Positions 34,328 through 42,631 are shown, counted from the stretch's first letter. The stretch: 64,000 bases of DNA from Levilactobacillus brevis (GCA_003666485.1 CP032931.1:372001-436000), one strand, 5' to 3'. The notes: a model not told the origin generated them from the sequence alone. A program made the numbers and translations.

Positions 34328-34485
34328 GTGTAGTCAGCACGCCACTATGCTATCCTAAAAACCAATTCAGTTGGCTACCAAAAATTTTAGGATTATTGCC
34401 CACTGAAGCTGGTGAGTGGACTACCCAATTTACCGTAAAACAATGTAACACGACCTGTTGCAATTGCCGTCAGATTAAGGTTTCC
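34328..34485. repeat. Segment shared with 32455-32565, upstream of oleate hydratase
   Basis: In order it carries CGTGTAGT, CTATGCTATCCTAA, GACTACCCAATT, GTAACACGACCTGTTGCAAT and GTCAGATT, with an extra about 40 bp (around AAAATTTTAGGATTATTGCCC) relative to the copy before the zinc-ribbon gene. It could be a duplicated regulatory region or a remnant of another dispersed repeat. Confidence 0.5.
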
Positions 34486-34524
34486 TAGCGTTTCTTAGAA
34501 AAAGCTAATTTTAAAAGTAAACGC

Positions 34525-34553
34525 TTTACAATGCATGACAAAGCAAGCATAAT
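34525..34553 (+). promoter_or_regulatory. Promoter of the oleate hydratase gene
   Basis: TTTACA (34525-34530) and CATAAT (34548-34553) are spaced by 17 bp, placing the start of transcription near 34560, about 34 nt before the ATG. Confidence 0.7.
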
Positions 34554-34593
34554 GGAGTCGTAAACGGCACATGAATCTACGGAGGTGTTTTTG

Positions 34594-36288
34594 ATGGTCA
34601 AGACAAAAGCAGTAATGATCGGTGCGGGTTTAGCGAATATGGCCGCAGCGGTTTACCTGATTCAAGAATCCCATTGGAGCGGTAAGCAGATTACGTTCTA
34701 CGGGGTCGACATGCATGGGGCCAATGATGGTGGGACAACCAGTGAATTCAGCGATGAATACTGGAACAAGAACCACCCACTGGACAACCGGACAGGTTAC
34801 GTTGCCCGGGGCGGCCGGATGCTGAATTACCGGACTTACGTTGATTTGATGGACTTGCTAGACCGGATTCCTTCTGCGACTGAAGAGGGGATGACGGCGG
34901 CTGAAGATACCCATGATTTTGACGCCCACCACCGGACCTTTGACAAGGCACGGTTGTTACAAGGCGGCAAGGGCATCATCGACGGCGGTAAGATGGGGTT
35001 GAACAATAAAGACCGCGTCCTATTGTCCAAGTTAGTCCTGATGCCAGATGAAGAGGAAACCAAACTAGATAACATCACGATTTCAGAATACTTCAAGGAC
35101 GACCCACACATGTTCCAAACCAATTTCTGGTACATGTGGGAAACGACTTTCGCCTTTAGAATTGAAAGCTCCGTCCAAGAATTACGGCGCTACATGCATC
35201 AAATGATTTATGAATTCACGCAAATTGAACACTTGGTAGGGGTCAACCGGACCCGCTACAACCAATTTGAAAGTATCATGTTGCCATTGATCAATTACCT
35301 GAAGGATCAAGGGGTTACCTTTATTGACAACCGCATCGTGACGGATTGGGAATTTGCGGACAGCCCGCTGCAAGATGAAATTACAGTCACCGGGCTCCAC
35401 ATCAAGAACCTGGAAACGGACACCGAGGAGCTGGTCGATATTGACGACGATACGGCTGTCATCTTCACCAACGGCTCTATCACCGACTCCGCAACCATGG
35501 GCGATTACGATACGCCAGCGCCAGAAAACATGGAATACGGCATCAGTGCTGCGCTGTGGAAGAAGGCCACGGAACGCTTCTACAACTTGGGGACGCCTGA
35601 CAAGTTCTTTAACGACCGCAAGAATTCCGAATGGGTCAGCTTCACATTGACCACTAAGAATCACCTGTTGTTAAATGAAATCACACGGATCACGACCCAA
35701 GTTCCGGGGAACGCACTGAACTCCTTCCTGTCCACGACGCCAATCACGCCGCTGGGCCAAAAGGATGTCAACATGTCCATCGTGGTTCACCACCAACCAC
35801 ATTTCACGACCCAAAAGCCAAACGAATCGGTTATCTGGGGCTACTTCCTGTATCCACGGCGGACGGGTGAATTCGTCCACAAGCAATACATCAAGATGAC
35901 TGGGAAGGAAATGGCGCAAGAACTGATTGGACAATTGTCCAAGGTTGACCCAGGACCAGTCAACATCAAGAGTAAGGAACCGGAAATCATGGACAGCATC
36001 GTCAATAACATTCCGGTCTACATGCCATACGCGTCCGCCCTCTTCAATAACCGGGCCAAGACCGACCGGCCAGAAGTCATTCCGGCTCATTCTACCAACT
36101 TGGCCTTCACGGGTGAATTCGCAGAACAACCTTACCAAATGATCTTCACGGAACAAAGTGCGGTTCGTTCGGGTGAAATTGCCGCTTACCACTTCACGGG
36201 CATTTCGATGGATAACTTGGTCGATACGCCGCGGTACGACAAGGACCCGAAGACCTTGCTGAAGGCTACTAAGAAGATGTTTAGTTAA
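34594..36288 (+). CDS. ohyA: Oleate hydratase
   Basis: A 564-residue FAD-binding enzyme that adds water to the cis-9 double bond of oleic or linoleic acid to give 10-hydroxy fatty acids, a common detoxifying step in lactobacilli. The nucleotide-binding start AVMIGAGLANMAAAVYL, the GVDMHGANDGGT loop, RGGRMLNYRTYVDLMDLL and the long conserved body (SSVQELRRYMHQMIYEF, GLGxxAAY-like end with FTGEFAEQPYQMIFTEQSAVRSGE) leave little doubt. Length is normal for the family. ATG 34594 follows GGAGG by 8 nt. It is monocistronic; no TetR-type regulator is adjacent. Confidence 0.97.
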   Translation: MVKTKAVMIGAGLANMAAAVYLIQESHWSGKQITFYGVDMHGANDGGTTSEFSDEYWNKNHPLDNRTGYVARGGRMLNYRTYVDLMDLLDRIPSATEEGMTAAEDTHDFDAHHRTFDKARLLQGGKGIIDGGKMGLNNKDRVLLSKLVLMPDEEETKLDNITISEYFKDDPHMFQTNFWYMWETTFAFRIESSVQELRRYMHQMIYEFTQIEHLVGVNRTRYNQFESIMLPLINYLKDQGVTFIDNRIVTDWEFADSPLQDEITVTGLHIKNLETDTEELVDIDDDTAVIFTNGSITDSATMGDYDTPAPENMEYGISAALWKKATERFYNLGTPDKFFNDRKNSEWVSFTLTTKNHLLLNEITRITTQVPGNALNSFLSTTPITPLGQKDVNMSIVVHHQPHFTTQKPNESVIWGYFLYPRRTGEFVHKQYIKMTGKEMAQELIGQLSKVDPGPVNIKSKEPEIMDSIVNNIPVYMPYASALFNNRAKTDRPEVIPAHSTNLAFTGEFAEQPYQMIFTEQSAVRSGEIAAYHFTGISMDNLVDTPRYDKDPKTLLKATKKMFS

Positions 36289-36381
36289 ACGTTAGGGGTG
36301 AAGGCCGATTGGTGAGGCAGTCTTCCTTGCGACATGCACTCACTTGATTACTGTGGGCACAGCGCCTTTGCCCTGGAAATG

Positions 36382-36419
36382 AAAGAACCAACCTGAATTT
36401 TGGGGTTGGTTCTTTTTTT
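36382..36419 (+). terminator. Terminator of oleate hydratase gene
   Basis: AAGAACCAACC and GGTTGGTTCTT form the stem around TGAATTTTGG, then TTTTT. Confidence 0.92.
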
Positions 36420-36491
36420 CAGAATACATTGCCTTATCGACATTTGAAGTATATAATTTGAAAACGTTCCGGGGAGGAAACAACGCAATCG

Positions 36492-36680
36492 TTGATCTTG
36501 AGTAAATACTATCACGAGCGAGGCCTAACGCCGATTGAAGGTGTGGTTATGATAAGTAAAGAGGTGTACGAACAATTGCGTGAATTAGAATATTTACAAA
36601 TGACAGGAACCCTTGATACTGTCCTTAAGCGCATGGCAGATGAAACCAAGGCTGACTTTGATGATCGGGATGCCTACTAG
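36492..36680 (+). CDS. Short Phd/YefM-like antitoxin remnant
   Basis: A 62-residue frame from TTG 36492, with TATAAT at 36451 and GGGGAGG at 36471 (spacing to the TTG is long, 14 nt). The segment IEGVVMISKEVYEQLRELEYL followed by an acidic tail (ADETKADFDDRDAY) matches the second half of Phd/YefM antitoxins, but the DNA-binding N-terminal half is missing. ATG 36549 is a shorter alternative start. There is no toxin gene next to it. It is either a truncated antitoxin or a small protein of unknown function. Confidence 0.55.
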   Translation: MILSKYYHERGLTPIEGVVMISKEVYEQLRELEYLQMTGTLDTVLKRMADETKADFDDRDAY

Positions 36681-36712
36681 GCGGATAAGTCCAAATCAAA
36701 ATTAGTTTAGCT

Positions 36713-36770
36713 GAAAAAAAGATAAACGCCCGTCACTCAGCCTTAATCGGTCTGGGTGGCGGGCGTTTGG
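36713..36770 (-). terminator. Terminator of signal peptidase gene
   Basis: On the minus strand AAACGCCCGCCACCCAG pairs with CTGAGTGACGGGCGTTT and is followed by ATCTTTTTTT. It lies directly after the stop at 36772. Confidence 0.92.
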
Positions 36771-36771
36771 G

Positions 36772-37356
36772 TTACTTCGCTAAATCATTCACATTAAGTC
36801 GGTGTTGCTTGGTTCCTTGCCAGAACGGCACCTTGACCACGCCCATGACTTTTTTGGCGTTGACGTAGCCCCAGGCGCGACCATCTTCTGAAATACTGCG
36901 GTGATCGCCCAGAACGAAGTAGTGGCCCTTAGGCACGCGACTTCCTTGGTAATGCCAGTTGCCAGCCTTGGACAAGCTCTTTAGCGACCAGTTGCCGGTG
37001 CCGCTGGTCCGTTCAGCCTGGCTGATGAAGGATTGGTCGATTTTGTGGTGATTGACGTAGAGGACGCCATTTTTACTGACGACCTTATCGCCAGGCAGAC
37101 CAATCACCCGTTTGACGTAGTTGGTGTTTTTGGCTGCCGTGGGGTCCTCACCGTACGCATCGAAAACGATGACGCTCAGGCGTTTGAGCTTTAGCGGTTT
37201 GATGGTAAACATCCGCTCGTTGTTGACCAGGTTGGGTTCCATCGAGTCCCCCGCGACCTTGACCACCTCGAATAGGTAGGTCCGCACTAGTAAAACCAAA
37301 ATGACGGCCACCAGTATGGGGATGATCCAACTCATAATGCTCCGAAATATTCTCAT
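36772..37356 (-). CDS. lepB: Signal peptidase I
   Basis: A 194-residue type I signal peptidase of the Gram-positive SipS kind. One N-terminal membrane helix (IMSWIIPILVAVILVLLV) anchors it; the catalytic Ser is in VAGDSMEPNL and the catalytic Lys in YVKRVIGLPGDKV. The fourth box reads LGDHRSISEDGRAWG, with His and Gly in place of the usual GDNRxxSxDSR Asn and Ser. ATG 37356 is chosen because GGGAG lies 11 nt before it and overlaps the upstream in-frame TTG. It cleaves exported precursors such as the surface proteins encoded nearby. Confidence 0.93.
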   Translation of the reverse strand: MRIFRSIMSWIIPILVAVILVLLVRTYLFEVVKVAGDSMEPNLVNNERMFTIKPLKLKRLSVIVFDAYGEDPTAAKNTNYVKRVIGLPGDKVVSKNGVLYVNHHKIDQSFISQAERTSGTGNWSLKSLSKAGNWHYQGSRVPKGHYFVLGDHRSISEDGRAWGYVNAKKVMGVVKVPFWQGTKQHRLNVNDLAK

Positions 37357-37539
37357 GATTATGTATGCTCCCAATTGATTGTTGACGTGAGGCTAGTGTA
37401 TCACAGTCCATCGACGACTTTGCCAGTTTAGCTAAAAGTTAACAAAATAACTAGAAAGTTTGTGCAAATGGTAGCGTTTTCATTGAAATTATGTAACAAT
37501 AGGAGACGTAAACCGTTTTAACAAAAAGGAGGAAACATC

Positions 37540-37932
37540 ATGGCAGACAAACAAGAACTACTGAAGGTGGCCACGGCGATGCTCGACAAGGCCTACACCC
37601 CTTACTCACACTTCCACGTCGGAGCAGCAGCGGTCGGGGCCAGCGGCAAGGTCTACGGCGGATGCAACATCGAAAACGCTTCGTACGGCGCCACCAACTG
37701 TGCGGAACGGACGGCAATCTTCTCCGGTATCGCGGCGGGTGAAAAGCACTTCGCAGCCTTATTGGTGACCGGAAACACGGATGGGCCAATCGCCCCTTGT
37801 GGCATTTGTCGGCAAGTCATCGCCGAGTTCTTCGACGCCGATGCGCCCGTCTACCTGACGAACCAGAAGGGCGCCTTCACGGAGACCACGGTCGAAGGTA
37901 TTTTGCCTGGTGCTTTCACGGATCTGAAGTAA
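37540..37932 (+). CDS. cdd: Cytidine deaminase
   Basis: A 130-residue tetrameric pyrimidine salvage enzyme that turns cytidine or deoxycytidine into uridine. Zinc ligands are the Cys of TNCAERTAIF (with catalytic Glu) and the two Cys of PCGICRQ; substrate loop SHFHVGAAAVG. Standard length and a strong AAAGGAGG site. It stands alone with a terminator, not joined to a deo/udp operon. Confidence 0.97.
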   Translation: MADKQELLKVATAMLDKAYTPYSHFHVGAAAVGASGKVYGGCNIENASYGATNCAERTAIFSGIAAGEKHFAALLVTGNTDGPIAPCGICRQVIAEFFDADAPVYLTNQKGAFTETTVEGILPGAFTDLK

Positions 37933-37962
37933 CAGTCACATTTCGTTAAATACTTAGCATTT

Positions 37963-37998
37963 GCAGCGGTTAGCGAGTACCAGGCTAGCCGCTTTTTT
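37963..37998 (+). terminator. Terminator of cdd
   Basis: AGCGGTTAGC and GCTAGCCGCT with loop GAGTACCAG, followed by TTTTTT. Confidence 0.92.
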
Positions 37999-38022
37999 GA
38001 CGTGGACAGGGGATGGTGTGGA

Positions 38023-38213
38023 CTGGCCGCCTTACCGTTCGCTAGAGATGAGTTGGAACGCTGAGGGCGCCGGTTCAAGCCAAAGAGCGGTCTTGAGCCT
38101 CAAGTCGGAGCCGATAACCCCCGTCTCCAACTTGTCAGTTTCCTAAGCGCCGTGGACCTTGCCGCTAAGGGAACTCCCACAGCTGAACTCATCTCTAGCG
38201 AACTCTCGGCTAC
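38023..38213 (-). repeat. F1 intergenic repeat, copy 6 (inverted)
   Basis: Closing helix TTCGCTAGAGATGAGTT with AACTCATCTCTAGCGAA, a sequence not shared with other copies but perfectly complementary. The arms and loops follow the F1 pattern (arm 3 GGCTCAAG..CTTGAACC). A second F1 lies 250 bp away in the opposite orientation. Confidence 0.9.
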
Positions 38214-38329
38214 GAAAGCAGTTGCCCGCAACAAATAGCGGATGCTCACGACGCCATGCTGTAGCCGTCAAAACTCATGTGAGTCTGTGGTCCTGCTGAG
38301 CGACAATGCCACTACTTTAAAAAAACGGT

Positions 38330-38390
38330 GACAGTCGGTCTCTCAAGATCATTACGAATATCGGTGAGATTGTGAACCAGCCCGACTGTC
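38330..38390. repeat. Hairpin between two opposed F1 copies
   Basis: GACAGTCGG (38330-38338) and CCGACTGTC (38382-38390) are exact complements, with an inner TCTC..GAGA. It is not followed by a T run, so it is not a clear terminator. Confidence 0.5.
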
Positions 38391-38459
38391 GTGTGAAATA
38401 CGCTTATTCATGTATTAGTTCAGGTACGGGTCAAGTGGCTAGTATTGACAATCGCTACC

Positions 38460-38651
38460 GTAGCCGAGAGTTCGGCAACTATGAGCTCAGCCGTGGGAGT
38501 GGCCTTAGCGGCGCGGTTCACGCCGGTTAGGGCACTGGCGTCTTTGAGACGTGGTCTGCGGCTCAAAGCGAGGTAAAAGACCGCCCCTCAGGCTTTTGCC
38601 GTCCGCCCACCGCGTTCCAGTCTCATAGTTGCCGAACGGTAAGGCGGCCAG
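38460..38651 (+). repeat. F1 intergenic repeat, copy 7
   Basis: Closing helix TTCGGCAACTATGAG with CTCATAGTTGCCGAA (exact). Arm 3 is GGTAAAAG..CTTTTGCC, where copy 1 has GTCGAG..CTCGAC. It ends about 45 bp before the -35 box of the padR gene. Confidence 0.9.
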
Positions 38652-38696
38652 TTCACACCATGTATCAAGAAAAGATACTATTTCAAACAAATTACT

Positions 38697-38725
38697 TTGA
38701 CACGCACAGTAGTACGTGGTACAGT
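38697..38725 (+). promoter_or_regulatory. Promoter of the padR/DUF4097 operon
   Basis: TTGACA (38697-38702) and TACAGT (38720-38725) with 17-bp spacing. The spacer contains GTAGTACGTGGTAC, an imperfect palindrome over the core promoter that could be the PadR operator. Confidence 0.7.
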
Positions 38726-38756
38726 AATATCATCGAAAAGCAAAGGGAGTGGCACC

Positions 38757-39107
38757 ATGGCTGAGGTTATTTCCAAAGATTTAATCCGGGGCCATACGGA
38801 TACGATTATTTTAAACATTCTCCAACAAGGCGACAGCTATGGTTATCAGGTGGCCAAGCAGGTCAAGGCGTTGAGCCACGGGCATTACGAGCTGAACGAG
38901 GCCACGTTGTACACGGTCTTTCGCCGGCTGAAGAAGAATGGCGCGCTGACGGACTACTGGGGGGATGAATCCCAGGGCTCGCGGCGAAAATACTATCACA
39001 TCACTACGGCGGGCCAAGATCTGCTGGCGGCCAACACGGCGGCCTGGCAGGTGGCCAAGCCAATCATTGATGATTTAATCACAGGCAAAATCTCTGAGGG
39101 GGACTAA
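38757..39107 (+). CDS. PadR-family transcriptional regulator
   Basis: A 116-residue PadR-type repressor. The winged helix is GHTDTIILNILQQGDSYGYQVAKQVKAL, then YELNEATLYTVFRRLKKNGAL and YYHITTAGQDLL; the short form (subfamily 2) fits the length. ATG 38757 follows AAAGGGAG; the upstream in-frame start overlaps the promoter. The stop is two bases before the next gene, so the two are one operon. PadR next to a HAAS/DUF4097 protein is a common Firmicute pairing in envelope-stress control. Confidence 0.92.
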   Translation: MAEVISKDLIRGHTDTIILNILQQGDSYGYQVAKQVKALSHGHYELNEATLYTVFRRLKKNGALTDYWGDESQGSRRKYYHITTAGQDLLAANTAAWQVAKPIIDDLITGKISEGD

Positions 39108-39109
39108 TT

Positions 39110-40549
39110 ATGGACGATATCACGATGGAAATTCGGACGCGGCTGGATCAATTATTCAGCCAATACCAGCCTTCACGGGCACTGACGGAATTGAAAGAAG
39201 AATTGGTGGGCGACTTAACAGAAGCCGTCACGGATAAGGTCAATCAAGGCCAAGACGCTACGGCGGCCATTGATGCGGCAATGGCGGACCTGGGCGACAT
39301 CGACACGCTGCTCAAGGAAGTGGCCGCTGACGACCGGGACGCGACTGCGGATGAGAAGCAAAACGAGGACCAAGATGTGGATTCAGATGTGGACCAGGAT
39401 GACGACTCACGGGTCCAAATTGGTAAGCTACAGATTCACGGCGACAAGGTCAGCTGGGGTGACCACGTGCTGGTCGATGGCGAGAATGATAAGGTGGACT
39501 TTGGCAAATTGGTCCAGGTCGATGGTGACCACGTGCGGGTGGCCGATGGCTTAGTCGACGTGGACGGCGACGATGTGAAGATCAATGGCGAGAATCCGCG
39601 GCGGACCTTCGTTGAGTCCCTGCGGTTGGTCAATACCCAGTCGTTTGCGGTCACGGACCTGAGTCGGTTGGAAATCAACTACCGGGATGCGGCGGTCAAA
39701 TTGGGCCCGGCCAACGCCGATGAGATCGTCATCAATGAGTATATGAGTCGGGATAACGCGCGGTATTATTTGCGGGCCAGTCGCCATGGGAATCTCCTGA
39801 GCGTCAAGCAGGGGGACCGGCCACGGCTATGGCCATTACACGCTCGCGCGGAAATCTTTCTACCAGCTAAATTAGCCGGGCAAGTCAGCGTTCACGTGGG
39901 CAACGGCAGTCTGGAAATCAGTGATCTGCGGGCCGCGGTGGCCGTGGATGCACACGCCAGCAATGGCAGCATGCGGGCATTTGATGACCAACTGACGCGA
40001 CTGATCATGCACTCGGCCAACGGCGCCATTCGGTTAGACCAGGTCACGGCTGACCAGTTGGCCTTGGACAGCAAGAACGGGACTGTAATCGCCAAGGAAA
40101 GTACCGGGACCGTGCGGGTCGAATCGCACAACGGGACCGTTCGCTTGGTCGACCATACCGGGAACGCTGATATTCGCAGCCATAACGGGGCCATCAAGTT
40201 GGATGGGGTCACCGGGGATGTCCAGGCGGCGACGGCCAACGGTGCCCTGCGTGGTAAGAGCCTGAACGGTGGCGGCCGGTACCACACCGACAACGGGAGT
40301 GTGAATCTCCAATTCAGTACCCTGGCACAAGACGTCCAGGTCGATAGCCAGGGCGGCAGTACGACCCTGCAGATGCCGTTACTGACGGATTATCAATTTG
40401 ACCTGAAGAACCGCAACGCCAATCTGCGGGTCCCGCAAGAAGCCAAACTGAGTCTTAACGATGAACATCACAAGGTGGGAACTGTGGGGGAAGCCGCGAC
40501 GTATCATGTCCGCGTACACGCCAACACAGGAAGCATTCGCTTGAGTTAA
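39110..40549 (+). CDS. HAAS-domain plus DUF4097 beta-helix protein
   Basis: A 479-residue protein. Residues about 1-75 form a helical HAAS-like domain (ALTELKEELVGDLTEAV, then a coil with DAAMADLGDIDTLL) thought to contact PadR-type partners or the membrane. An acidic segment and a repeated VDGDxVKI stretch follow. The C-terminal 250 residues are DUF4097: successive strand pairs with a repeated NG turn (SNGSM, ANGAI, KNGTV, HNGTV, HNGAI, ANGAL, DNGSV), about 18-20 residues apart, as in a beta-helix. There is no signal peptide or membrane helix, so the helix is probably cytoplasmic. Confidence 0.85.
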   Translation: MDDITMEIRTRLDQLFSQYQPSRALTELKEELVGDLTEAVTDKVNQGQDATAAIDAAMADLGDIDTLLKEVAADDRDATADEKQNEDQDVDSDVDQDDDSRVQIGKLQIHGDKVSWGDHVLVDGENDKVDFGKLVQVDGDHVRVADGLVDVDGDDVKINGENPRRTFVESLRLVNTQSFAVTDLSRLEINYRDAAVKLGPANADEIVINEYMSRDNARYYLRASRHGNLLSVKQGDRPRLWPLHARAEIFLPAKLAGQVSVHVGNGSLEISDLRAAVAVDAHASNGSMRAFDDQLTRLIMHSANGAIRLDQVTADQLALDSKNGTVIAKESTGTVRVESHNGTVRLVDHTGNADIRSHNGAIKLDGVTGDVQAATANGALRGKSLNGGGRYHTDNGSVNLQFSTLAQDVQVDSQGGSTTLQMPLLTDYQFDLKNRNANLRVPQEAKLSLNDEHHKVGTVGEAATYHVRVHANTGSIRLS

Positions 40550-40558
40550 ATTTAAAGT

Positions 40559-40603
40559 AAAAGCCTATCACAGTCAGTCTTATTGACGGTGGTAGGCTTT
40601 TTG
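40559..40603 (+). terminator. Terminator of the padR/DUF4097 operon
   Basis: AAAAGCCTATCAC and GTGGTAGGCTTTTT form the stem around AGTCAGTCTTATTGAC. Confidence 0.9.
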
Positions 40604-40879
40604 TATCGCAATTGGTTTAGACAGTTCAATTAAGTATCCTATATAACTTTCTAATTGTTACCAGTTCACTGAAACTGTGGTCAATCAAATCCACTAGAAG
40701 GGGTTATAATCAAGGTAGACTAGGACTAACTTAAAAGGGCTTTTCGGCCAATTGCGGATTGACCGAAAAACCAGACGGTGAAACAAACCAAAGCATTTTC
40801 AGTGAATTGTAAAGAAAATGCTAGCAATTTAGCAAAAAAGGGTTTATTTTTTGCTGAGGAGAGGCGATACTAGAAGAAG
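40604..40879. other. Spacer with terminator for the convergent small gene
   Basis: Mostly AT-rich with no gene. At 40830-40857 AGCAAAAAA and TTTTTTGCT form a hairpin usable as the terminator of the minus-strand gene that ends at 40880. TTTTCGGCCAATTGCGGATTGACCGAAAA at about 40741 is another hairpin of unknown use. Confidence 0.5.
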
Positions 40880-41125
40880 CTACTGTTGCGGATTTTCATA
40901 AAGGTACCACCAAGACTGTGATTGGTGTAACTTGACCTGACGCACACCGGTGAGGGGTAACTCCCGGGTGCGACCGGCGGATAGTCCCAGGAAAACAGTC
41001 GTGGCGGATAGGTAGTCGACGGTTCCCGTATAAGTAACGTTATTGAATATTAGCGTGGTCACCTGATTGTTTTGGTAGGCCAGCTGGAGTAGGTTTTTAA
41101 TTGATTGACTGACACGTGGCATCAT
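40880..41125 (-). CDS. 81-residue protein with a possible Sm-like fold, unknown
   Basis: A small basic-neutral protein: a leading helix (SIKNLLQLAYQNNQ) followed by five short predicted strands TTLIFNN, VTYTGTVDYLS, TTVFLGLS, RTRELPLTG and VRQVKLHQ, then WWYLYENP. A helix and five strands with a G in strand 2 is the plan of Sm/LSm proteins, but the length and motifs do not prove it. Start: two adjacent ATG codons at 41125 and 41122 after AAGGATGTG. I do not recognise a named family. Confidence 0.55.
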   Translation of the reverse strand: MMPRVSQSIKNLLQLAYQNNQVTTLIFNNVTYTGTVDYLSATTVFLGLSAGRTRELPLTGVRQVKLHQSQSWWYLYENPQQ

Positions 41126-41335
41126 GAGATCACATCCTTAATGACTGAGATTAATTTCATTATAGAACACATGTTCTAGTTTTGAAAGCCAATTTAAAAC
41201 ATTATTGGATAACTTGATTTCATGGTAAAATGTACGGAGGGTTGTTCATTTCGTCTGTCGGCCCCGTGATGGTAGGCAGAAATGAATGAAAATGGTAGCG
41301 CCTGGCGCTGGACTAAAAGGAGTAATGGACTGATA

Positions 41336-41878
41336 ATGACAGAATCAACTAATGAGGCTGTAACTGAAGCAGAACTGAAAAAAGAATTTGACGATCTTTA
41401 CATGCACATCTTCAAGTATATTGGTGACTTTGTCTCCATTCCTACGCAAAAATACAACTTAACCTTTGAGGCCTTCATGGTCATGGATAACGTGGCTCGT
41501 AGTAAGAACGGCCAGACCTTGGTTGAATTGGCTAAGCTCGAAGGCGTCTCCAAGAGTGCCATCGCACGTCAGGTGAACGTATTGTTGAAGGAAAATTACG
41601 TGATGCAAAAGGTTGACCCTAATGACCGGCGGGTGAAGTACATTACCTTGACGGCAGCCGGCAGCCGGGTTCAACGTAACTTATCTCAGGCGACTGACGA
41701 ACGCTTCCACCGTTGGTTAGAATTCTTTGGCGGCAAAGACGAGGCCGAACGCTTCATCAAGGTCTTACACCGCGCTAACGAACGGGCCGTGGCCGCTGGC
41801 TTCGTTGGGTTCGACAGCTTGCACGACAAGCGGCGCAACTCCAACCGCAGTCGTGGTAGTCACACCCACGCGGATTAA
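41336..41878 (+). CDS. MarR-family transcriptional regulator
   Basis: A 180-residue winged-helix regulator. The MarR core is LTFEAFMVMDNVARSKNGQTLVELAKLEGVSKSAIARQVNVLLKENYVMQKVDPNDRRVKYITLTAAG. It is flanked by a dimerisation helix and a long basic tail (HDKRRNSNRSRGSHTHAD). ATG 41336 is the assumed start; AAAGGAG lies 14 nt ahead, and an in-frame ATG at 41282 without a good ribosome site could extend it by 18 residues. It is monocistronic, so its targets are elsewhere or itself. Confidence 0.85.
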   Translation: MTESTNEAVTEAELKKEFDDLYMHIFKYIGDFVSIPTQKYNLTFEAFMVMDNVARSKNGQTLVELAKLEGVSKSAIARQVNVLLKENYVMQKVDPNDRRVKYITLTAAGSRVQRNLSQATDERFHRWLEFFGGKDEAERFIKVLHRANERAVAAGFVGFDSLHDKRRNSNRSRGSHTHAD

Positions 41879-41897
41879 TTTGATTGATTGTTTCGGG

Positions 41898-41928
41898 AAA
41901 CGCTGGCTGTTTAGGCTAGCGTTTTTTT
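41898..41928 (+). terminator. Terminator of the MarR gene
   Basis: AAACGCTGGC with GCTAGCGTTT, then TTTTTGC. The terminator at 42991 has nearly the same sequence. Confidence 0.9.
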
Positions 41929-42014
41929 GCGCTTGTAAGTATGAACTGGGAAGGATTAGGTGATTAAATCCTGACCAGATAATGGTTTGACTGCTGAGAT
42001 TAGCGAAATCAGCA

Positions 42015-42207
42015 GCCTCCATCAGCCAGCAATTCCGCCTGCTATGGGGAACACCTCCAGACTGAAAAGCGGTCTTCCGGTTCGCTTGAAAGCCTGGCAA
42101 AGTTCGCCAGTCTCTCAAGTCGTCCCGCCCAGTAACCTGGCCAAAAACGCCAGCTAACTGGACCGACATAGCTGGCCCCATTGTTGGCTGACTCCGGCGG
42201 GCGGCGG
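42015..42207 (+). repeat. F2 intergenic repeat, copy B
   Basis: Closely related to copy A: CATCAGCCAGCAATTCCGCCTGCTATGGGGAA at the left, CTTGAAAGCCTGGC..GCCAGTCTCTCAAG in the middle, CCCAGTAACCTGGC..GCCAGCTAACTGG, and GGCTGACTCCGGCGG at the right. It lies between the MarR and toxin-antitoxin genes. Confidence 0.85.
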
Positions 42208-42253
42208 ATAGCGCGTACCGTGTCGTAGGCGATAATATTTGAGTATAACTTGG

Positions 42254-42306
42254 TAGTGATTTAATAGTGCATTATCAGTGATAAATCACTACTATTTGAT
42301 TATAAT
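42254..42306 (+). promoter_or_regulatory. Palindromic operator and promoter of the toxin-antitoxin pair
   Basis: TAGTGATTTA (42254-42263) and TAAATCACTA (42282-42291) are exact inverted repeats; further TAGTG units lie between and after them (for example 42314). TATAAT (42301-42306) is the -10 box. This fits autoregulation by the antitoxin. Confidence 0.75.
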
Positions 42307-42340
42307 AAGGACAATAGTGATGGTAAGGAGTGAGTGAGCA

Positions 42341-42631
42341 ATGGCGACCAAGGATGATTCCAAAAAGAAAGTTCAGATTAACGTTGACCGCGAGTTAGCG
42401 GACCAGGCACAACTGGTTTTTGATCAGATTGGACTGAGCCAGACCAGCGCACTAACCGCGTTTTACAAACGCGTCGTGGCAGAGGGCGGCATGCCATTTG
42501 AACTGAAGATGACACCACGGCAGCGGCAAAATTTGGCGTTGGATGAGGCGCTGGCAGACCTGCCCGTGGCCGATTTGACGACAAAGCCCGCTTTAGAGGA
42601 ATGGCTGAATGACAAAGACCAAGATTATTGA
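42341..42631 (+). CDS. RelB/DinJ-family antitoxin
   Basis: A 96-residue antitoxin. The ribbon-helix-helix is KKKVQINVDRELADQAQLVFDQIGLSQTSALTAFYKRVV, followed by GGMPFELK as in DinJ, and an acidic C terminus (ALEEWLNDKDQDY) to cover the toxin. AAGGAGTG precedes ATG 42341. The gene overlaps its partner by 23 nt. DinJ antitoxins usually face a YafQ/RelE toxin, but here the partner looks like PemK/MazF. Confidence 0.92.
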   Translation: MATKDDSKKKVQINVDRELADQAQLVFDQIGLSQTSALTAFYKRVVAEGGMPFELKMTPRQRQNLALDEALADLPVADLTTKPALEEWLNDKDQDY

